Source: Stentor roeselii (lineage: Eukaryota > Ciliophora > Heterotrichea > Heterotrichida > Stentoridae). From it: a stretch of DNA of 64,000 nucleotides. This document shows positions 57,917-64,000 of the stretch, piece after piece (positions within the stretch are counted from its first letter, which is position 1; each line of letters begins with the position of its first letter). The notes under the pieces were generated by a model. The model was not told the DNA's origin, made no database searches, and saw only the letters and a list, made by a program, of their open reading frames with translations. The DNA is taken from NCBI GenBank assembly GCA_006503475.1, contig RSEH01000093.1, positions 94,039 through 158,038 of the forward strand, given 5' to 3'. A program made the translations under genes and the position numbers.

Positions 57917-59549
57917 TTATTATATTATCTTAGATGACTCTAGAATTCAATATCTTGTTGATAGTTCTCAGTTGATGGCAATTTTATTAATTTCTCCTGA
58001 TTCTAAAAATTTTAAGTAAATATCTGATGATGATTTCTGGATGCTTCTTGAGTTTGCCTGCTTCTTTTATGATTAATTGGATAATTTGCAGTTTTGAGCT
58101 TGTTTAGAGATAAAGCAAAACTGATTTCCCTTTCTTTAGGATTATTATTTTCGATTCGTTCAATAATTTGAAAAAGAAGCATAAAACACTAAGAAATGAC
58201 AAAGAATTTCTAAAGGAAGTTTAGTTATTTATTCTGATTAATGATTATAATCAGAATGTATTTATAAGAAATCTAAAGTTTTTGATATTTTGTATGTAAA
58301 ACTATAAGACTTATCCGATAGCCTAAATCATAATAAATTGATTTAAATCAGTTTCCCCTAGTTTATTAGACAATCTATGACTGATAATATTGATTATAAA
58401 GTAACTTCATCTATTTCTAGGAACAATCCTAGATTAGAAGATGTTGAATAAGAGGCAAAAATTTTTAGTACAATTTACTTTTAGACTTAATAATCTATCT
58501 TGTCACTTCATACTGAAGGTTCGTACTTGTTAGTCTATATTGATCAAAGTAATTGGGTAGTGACAATGTCTAAGTTTATAACTTTTAACCTGCATGCAAA
58601 TGATTTTTCCAAGGACTTAGTAGTAAAAGTTCAAGTAACATTCTATTTTTTGGCCTGCCATCTAGGGAGTTACACAGGAAAGTATTATTTAAAACGACTA
58701 AAGAAAAGAAAAATCAATTTCATTACTTTCGGCCTTTTAAAACCCAAGCATTAAAATACAAGCTCTTGTTTGAGAGATTTTTTATAAAGCAAGCTATTCA
58801 AAGAATAGCTCTTCAAGGTTTCTGATCTTCTCAAGTAATACTAACTCAGTCAGAAATTTAAATTTGGATTCTGGATCAAAAACCAAAAGTTAGATTTAAC
58901 TAAATTTCAGGAGATTAAGTCATTCATGATTAAGAATGTTCAGAAATTAGTTTCTTTTTGGAGAAAAGGAGTTTTTTTAGACAAAAACTTGAATTTTTTA
59001 CATAATGAATTCCTATCAATAAATAGCACACATTGGCTTCTTTAAGATATTTTTGGTCAGGGTAAACAACCATATTTAAAAGAAGAAAATTGAAAAAAGA
59101 ATTCTGAATGGTAGTCACCTGCACCTTTGCTTTAATAGCAACCTTGATCAAGATTTTCTCAACAATATAAGGCCTAATCATTTCTTATAAGTTTTAGATT
59201 CGATTCAAAAGTAAGTAGAGTTTTTAAGGATTTGTAATTTCAAAGATTTTTTAGAATTGATATAAATAAGAATCTGAAAATTCAGAGGAGTTAAACTTAA
59301 TTCCCATATTTAGCTTTAAATTTTGATTTTTCTTATACATTTAAATTTAAAGATATAGCATGTATATAAAATACAAGGATTTTACATTTCCTATACAGAT
59401 ACAAAACATATCCTTTCACTGCGTGTCTAAGGTTTTTTAAATTATGGACGTTTTAAAGATAAAAATTTACTTTTAATCCTACAACTAGATAATTTTAAAG
59501 CTTTTAAAATCCTAGATTTAAATATGTATCAGAGATTCATCTTCAGATA
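57917..59549. other. Intergenic, AT-rich, no confident gene
   Basis: This 1.6-kb stretch is AT-rich. It contains an 84-codon frame at 58500-58754 (plus) and an 83-codon frame at 58930-59181 (minus). Neither has a recognisable domain, a TATAA-type start or a neighbouring exon, so both are left as unproven. No RNA gene or repeat was seen. Confidence 0.5.
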
Positions 59550-60250
59550 ATCGTTTCTCCAGGTTCATGAAACATAATCACAAGGAATCTAAAAAATCGT
59601 CAACTTCCTTGACCTTAAAATCAGCAAAGTACCCGATAAGTCAATCACAAACGGCTCCAAATCAGTAGCAGATCTCAAAAAACATCAGATTGTCCTGATG
59701 ATTCGGTAGGAACTGGTAAACTCCAACATCTTTCAAAGCCTTGAACAACGAAATCTACTTAAAAAATCGAAGTATCAAGGCATCAATAAATCTAATAGTT
59801 CCTACAGTTCGTAATGAAAACGTTGATGTTGTTCATGAAACTCGGGTTTTGTGAAATCTGGGCAACAACTAAAGAGTTCCTTTGGAATATCAGATGTAAG
59901 TTAGCTTAGGTTACTTGGTGACAGTCAACACAAAAGAAATAACTACTGGGATGTCATATTTCGCGATATTCATCGAATGAACTTAAAATAAGCAGCTGCT
60001 GTTTTGTGGTTCAAAGTCATATGGCACAGGCTGTGAATGATCCTCGCGACTTCATCAACAACACACCGAAGCATGCATCGGCCATGATAAAATCTGGACA
60101 CGGCTCGTTCATTATCTAGGTGGATCAGATCGTGCTGCAGAAAAGTGACTGGATTGACAGAAAGCACTGGTGAGTCTGCATTTCCTTAATGCCGAACAGG
60201 GTCAAGATCTACTCGTCTGAAGTTGTTACGTTGTGGAACTTGAATAAGTA
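59550..60250 (+). pseudogene. GC-richer island with broken coding frames
   Basis: This segment is richer in G and C than its AT-rich surroundings. Plus-strand frames read like protein for 30-50 codons and then break, for example VNFLDLKISKVPDKS near 59598 and AVNDPRDFINNTPKHASAMI near 60030. Several stops and frame changes prevent any single product. No family was identified. A decayed gene is the best guess; a non-coding RNA is an alternative. Confidence 0.3.
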
Positions 60251-61289
60251 ACCGTGAGCAGACTTCTCTTAAGCTAAGCTTTATATCAAGGTCTACTGAT
60301 AATACAAAGATGTGTTAGAAGGAGATAATTCAACATTTTTGTCTCTAGTTAGGATTAGGGTTAATGATGGATTCGGAAATTAATTGAAATGAAAATGGTA
60401 AATTTTAGAAATTTGACTGGTTGTTAGTTTAGAATGGTTTGAATTTAAATTTTAGGTTTGACTCAGTTGGGTAGTTTTTAATAGATTATTGAAGGTTTAC
60501 TCTTTGAAGAATTTGATGATGATAGAGGAATTATTGTAAGCATAACCATATCTAACTTCACACAATTGAGTTGTTAAATTTCCTTAAAAAGTAGAGAATA
60601 GCTTGTTCGGCCTTTGTAAAGTAGACAGTTTTTGGATTGAGATAAGTATAATATTAGTATTCAATTAATTTTATTGTGATTTATTTAAAATCATTCTAAT
60701 TTGATGAGCTTGCATAGAGGCATTAAAAGTATAGTTTGATAGTATGGTAACCAACAAAGATATAACTAAATCTAAATTATCTAAGTAATCTTTAGTAGCC
60801 CCATTGAGCGTAGAATATTCAGGACAGCGACCTGTCCATTTATGAAATTATAGTTGCATTAATTTATAATTTAATATTAAAATATACAGACTTTGATTAG
60901 AACTTAGATTTTAAAGATCTAAACTACTGATAATTAAATTTTGAATACTTAAAAACTTAAAAACAGAAGTTTTATATGAGGATATTAGAAAAAAGTGTTA
61001 AGGTTCTTCGATAAGAATATAATTCATTGTATCTTTAAAATGGAAACTTAAAAATTTCAATAGAAGCCCTTAAGTCCTCAAGTAATAAATCAGTCTATAG
61101 CCCTTCAATCTTTCATATTTCAACTGATATTAAAATTCTCTGAAATCTAGTAAATTTAAAGTCCTTAAATAAAATAAATCTAAATTATTCCCAGCAGCAA
61201 GTTTTCTCAATCAAACTACAAAAGGAAAAATGTATGTTTATAAAAAAGAATTGAAGATGCTAAGGTTAAACTGAAAATAAAATTATTCT
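60251..61289. other. Intergenic, AT-rich, nothing identified
   Basis: About 1 kb of AT-rich sequence with no open frame, repeat or recognisable RNA. Confidence 0.5.
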
Positions 61290-61800
61290 GGCATGTCGGT
61301 CGTTTGATGCGCTGCAGTAGAGAACCCGCAAATAAAGACTATGGAGATCAGCGACCAATTCATAGATATCTAATAATGGTCTTCAGCTTAATAAGATGCA
61401 GTTCACAGGCTTTACCCTAATCTCAAAGATGCACACAAAGGAAAGTCGGAGAGAAGTTCATCATTAACTGCCCAGACATCAAGATCATCTCCAAATCCTC
61501 TTGCATCACAACTGCCTCTCACAAAGATTGTCAATGTCAATTTCGGAATGGTCAAAACCTTATGGCCACTGTTTATTCAACCACTGTCTCACTGTTGATG
61601 GATCAGTAAGGAAAACAAGGATCAGCAAGCTGGAGGAATCAATTTATTTCCACTGGAACAGCTAAGGTGGTCTGAAAAACTACCTTGCTCTTAATAACAA
61701 ACTCACTGGTTTTACTTTCAGGGTCTCCTCGTCTTAGACTTGAATCAAAAGGCGGATATCAAGTCGTGCAATCAAAAAAGTCTGATGAGCTTAAGGATTC
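61290..61800 (+). pseudogene. Second GC-richer island with broken coding frames
   Basis: Like the island at 59.6-60.3 kb, this segment has protein-like plus-strand pieces interrupted by stops and frame changes: VGEKFIINCPDIKIISKSSC near 61449, with about 57 open codons, and SPRLRLESKGGYQVVQSKK near 61728. No family was recognised. Confidence 0.3.
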
Positions 61801-61971
61801 TTGGATGGACTGATAATGAGTTAATATTTTTTACCTTGAGAAGGAATTGGTCTAGTTTTTTTTTGTTTCAAGTGAATGTTTCTTGTACTTAGATTGATAT
61901 TTATACATAAATATAGTTTTAAATTTTGAACTTTCATAATTCAAATCATATTTATACCAAAACTCATTTAT

Positions 61972-62470
61972 TTATAAACAAAGCCATCTTATAATTAGAG
62001 AAAGTCTAAATGAATAAATTTTATGCAACCCTGAGTATGACATCATATCATCAATGGCAGTTTGAACTGAACTATAGTCATCTTCAGTAGACACACTATC
62101 AGATGAATATGCATATATATCTGCAACTAAAAATTAAAAAACTCGAAGTTATTTCTTCCAGCATCATCAAAGATATTGCTAAAGGTACTTCATATTCAAC
62201 AATATACCCATCATACATATCCTGAGCTTCAGTATCACTTAGCAATTGCCTTCTAAGATATCTCGATTCTTTACAACATCCACTCTAAAGTTGAATGAAT
62301 CCTTTGTCACATAATTGAACTTAATAAAATTCCCTAATCAATTTAAGATCTCTGAAGACATTTCTCATAACTTTCAAATCAAACAATTTTTTAACTCGAT
62401 GCTGTAAATCGAAAGCTCTTAAAGAAAAAACAACGATCCTGCGAAGTCCCTGATAGCTTCTTCTATTCAA
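61972..62470 (-). pseudogene. Frameshifted minus-strand coding relic
   Basis: On the minus strand coding-like segments follow one another: QHRVKKLFDLKVMRNVFRDL, then SFNFRVDVVKNRDILEGN, then LSDTEAQDMYDGYIVEYEVP, then YSSDSVSTEDDYSSVQTAID, ending at a TAA (61972-61974). At least two frame changes have no intron explanation. The last junction could be a 16-nt intron (62127-62142, GTTTTTTAATTTTTAG). A decayed gene is likely; a live gene with several tiny introns is not excluded. The family is unknown. Confidence 0.4.
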
Positions 62471-63070
62471 GAAAATTTAAATTTTGAGGAAAAAGTGCAG
62501 AATCTCGAACTGGCTCTTCATGAAAGTCAAAAAAAAACAATTTCAGGTGGAAAACGAGATGCAAGACTTGGTACGCTCGAATCGATCTTCTTTGAATAGA
62601 GATAAATTTTCTAAGCTTTTATCGCAAAGGGAGTCTTTTTTAATTACTCACTTCTCAGATGTTAAAAAAACTCATCGACGACATCGACATAGTTCTTTTG
62701 TTAGGGATATGTATGAGTTTGTTGAAGCTGTGAAAACTGAAGTGAAGTCGGGGAAGGAAATTAATTTAACCTCAGTAAAGAGTCTTTTACGATTTTTAAA
62801 GATTTTCAGTGCTGGTACAGGACCCATAAATTCGACCCAAAAAGAAAATTTTTATCAGAAATCCTCTTAGTCCTACTCACTAACACTAAAGGAAAAGTGA
62901 AAAGCAAACTCGAGTCACTAGCAAATGATTTCCCAAACCTCGAATACGAACAAATTCAAGAAAAACTTATAAAATCCTTGAAAATCGCTCTTGTTTTTAA
63001 AGTTGAAGTTTTTGCGAAAATTAAAAAAATGTCAGCAGGATTGAAACTTGAATCGAAAGCATTGAAATAG
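62420..63070 (+). pseudogene. Frameshifted coiled-coil coding relic
   Basis: A coiled-coil-like protein reads from about 62420 (SIQENLNFEEKVQNLELAL), changes frame at a run of nine A near 62527, and continues as QVENEMQDLVRSNRSSLN to FLKIFSAG. It changes frame again near 62815 and continues as HKFDPKRKFLSEILLVLL to a TAG at 63068. Codon composition is coding throughout. Two frame changes without a plausible intron suggest a pseudogene or sequence errors in a live gene. Confidence 0.45.
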
Positions 63071-63112
63071 TTTGCAGTAAAATTTTAGAACTGAAACTTA
63101 GTTTGAGAAAAC

Positions 63113-63217
63113 ATGGAAAAAATAGTTGATCTTGCTTTGGAGTTTTTGAAAGGGTTTGCAAAAGAAAGGGTTGTGGACTATGAGAACTCTTGTGAAGTGA
63201 TGATTATGGTTCTGTAA
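63113..63217 (+). pseudogene. Short coding-like fragment
   Basis: A 34-codon frame (MEKIVDLALEFLKGFAKERV) ends in TAA. It lies just after the coiled-coil relic and may be its continuation. It is too short to call as a gene. Confidence 0.25.
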
Positions 63218-63332
63218 ATATCTAACTTAATAGGTTTTTTAAAGAATTATTTAAGATTATTGGAAATCAGGTAAAGCTTTTCTGGAATCCTTTGATTTAA
63301 AAAAAGACCTCAATTCTATGCATATATTTAAA

Positions 63333-63906
63333 ATGTCTAACAATTACTCAAAAACAGATTTAGTTATGAAAAAGTTCCAAACAATGAAAAAGGAGCTCTT
63401 AGAAAAGATTTTTATTGAAAAACTCCAAAACTATGCAAAAAACTCATAACACCGAAAAGTGTGAATCAAATTTCGCTTTAAACATAAAATTCGAAATAGA
63501 AAACAAGATTTTTATACCAGGTAAAGTAATAAAGAGCAAAAGTCCGAATTCCCACAGGCTTAACAATTCAAGAGCATTGAAAAAAGAGTTAAAATCTTCA
63601 AGGTCTTCAAAAAATTTAAGTTTAAGTCCTCGAAAAACGTAAAGAGACAGATCTGCGAGCGAAAGAATCGATTATTCGAGTCCTGCTTTTAACAGAGAAC
63701 GGAAAAATTTGATTGATTCTTTTCAATCTTATTATGATTCAGAAAAAGAAAACTTGGCAGTTTTAGGACATTGCGAATTTAGTTATGTTGAATTTAAATT
63801 AAATCATCGAGAAATTAAGAGGAAAATGATGGTTTTACAAAGAAAAGAACTTCGGGTTAAAAATGAGTTTATTAGAAAGAAAATTAAGGATTTTATATCT
63901 GCGTAG
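63333..63906 (+). pseudogene. Broken basic protein relic
   Basis: Frame 63333-63449 (MSNNYSKTDLVMKKFQTMKK) overlaps frame 63415-63642. The latter continues in the same frame after a single TAA at 63640-63642 to a TAG at 63904-63906. The joined sequence is basic and serine-rich, then helical (YVEFKLNHREIKRKMMVLQR). No 15- or 16-nt intron removes the TAA. It is probably a pseudogene. Confidence 0.35.
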
Positions 63907-64000
63907 ATTAGATGAAAGTGAGTATATTTATTTTTAGGGACTTTTAAGTAAATTTTAAGTTATATTGAAAAATATTGATAGTCTTGCAGAAATTCGAAAA

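Noticed and set aside
58500-59181. Two 83-84-codon open frames as genes
   Set aside because: No domain, start signal or conservation can be seen, and frames of this length can arise by chance.
63640-63651. A 12-nt intron GTAAAGAGACAG removing the in-frame TAA
   Set aside because: It is shorter than the 15-nt size seen here, lacks the ATTTAG end, and the region shows other breaks.

Overview
The window looks like macronuclear DNA of a heterotrich ciliate, most likely Stentor. Four things point there. (1) All long frames read with the standard code: TAA, TAG and TGA all end genes, and the long frames contain TGG but no TGA. (2) Genes are packed extremely tightly, with several gaps of only 2-25 bp. 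(3) One gene is interrupted by two 15-nt introns (GTAAATGAAATTTAG and GTATTTTTTATTTAG), a size typical of Stentor and its relatives. (4) The gene content is alveolate: a guanylate cyclase fused to a P4-ATPase-like domain, a calcium-dependent protein kinase with EF hands, and a tandem PPi-type phosphofructokinase. The genus is an inference from intron size plus the standard code (Blepharisma, which shares the intron size, reads TGA as Trp).

Layout. 1-2.2 kb: two small unknown genes, then a decayed stretch. 2.4-44.5 kb: about 25 tightly packed, apparently intronless genes on both strands. In order they include an acyl-CoA thioesterase, an SK-type K+ channel, a coiled-coil protein, a PP2C phosphatase, an NlpC/P60-like protein, the 2072-residue guanylate cyclase, the U4/U6 snRNP protein PRP4, a TPR protein, importin alpha and a Na+/Ca2+-exchanger-like protein. 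They continue with PFK, CDPK, a TPR/RRM-like protein, a GAF protein, an ankyrin-AGC kinase, two unknown or coiled-coil proteins, a 1716-residue TPR/IQ protein, a PH-domain protein, a 7TM-RGS-like protein and an unknown protein. 44.5-64 kb: much more AT-rich and gene-poor. It holds a small PB1-like/RanBP2-zinc-finger protein and two large paralogous cysteine-rich, LamG-like membrane proteins (2198 and about 1347 residues). After these come about 6 kb of intergenic DNA with relics of frameshifted coding sequence.

Functional theme. Many of the genes belong to Ca2+/cyclic-nucleotide/membrane signalling: SK channel, exchanger, CDPK, guanylate cyclase, PP2C, RGS, GAF, IQ-motif protein and AGC kinase. 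This is an observation about content; no operon is implied.

DNA-level signals. Many start codons carry TATAA or ATAA within about 10 nt upstream. In one case a single 5-bp TATAA separates two divergent ATGs; in another the TATAA contains the stop codon of the preceding gene. Coding strands also show a sawtooth composition: genes begin with C/A-ending codons, drift to G/T-ending codons, and inside long genes reset abruptly, sometimes several times.

Limits. Motif calls were made by eye. Domain borders and intron counts are approximate, and a 15-nt intron that keeps the frame open would be invisible here.
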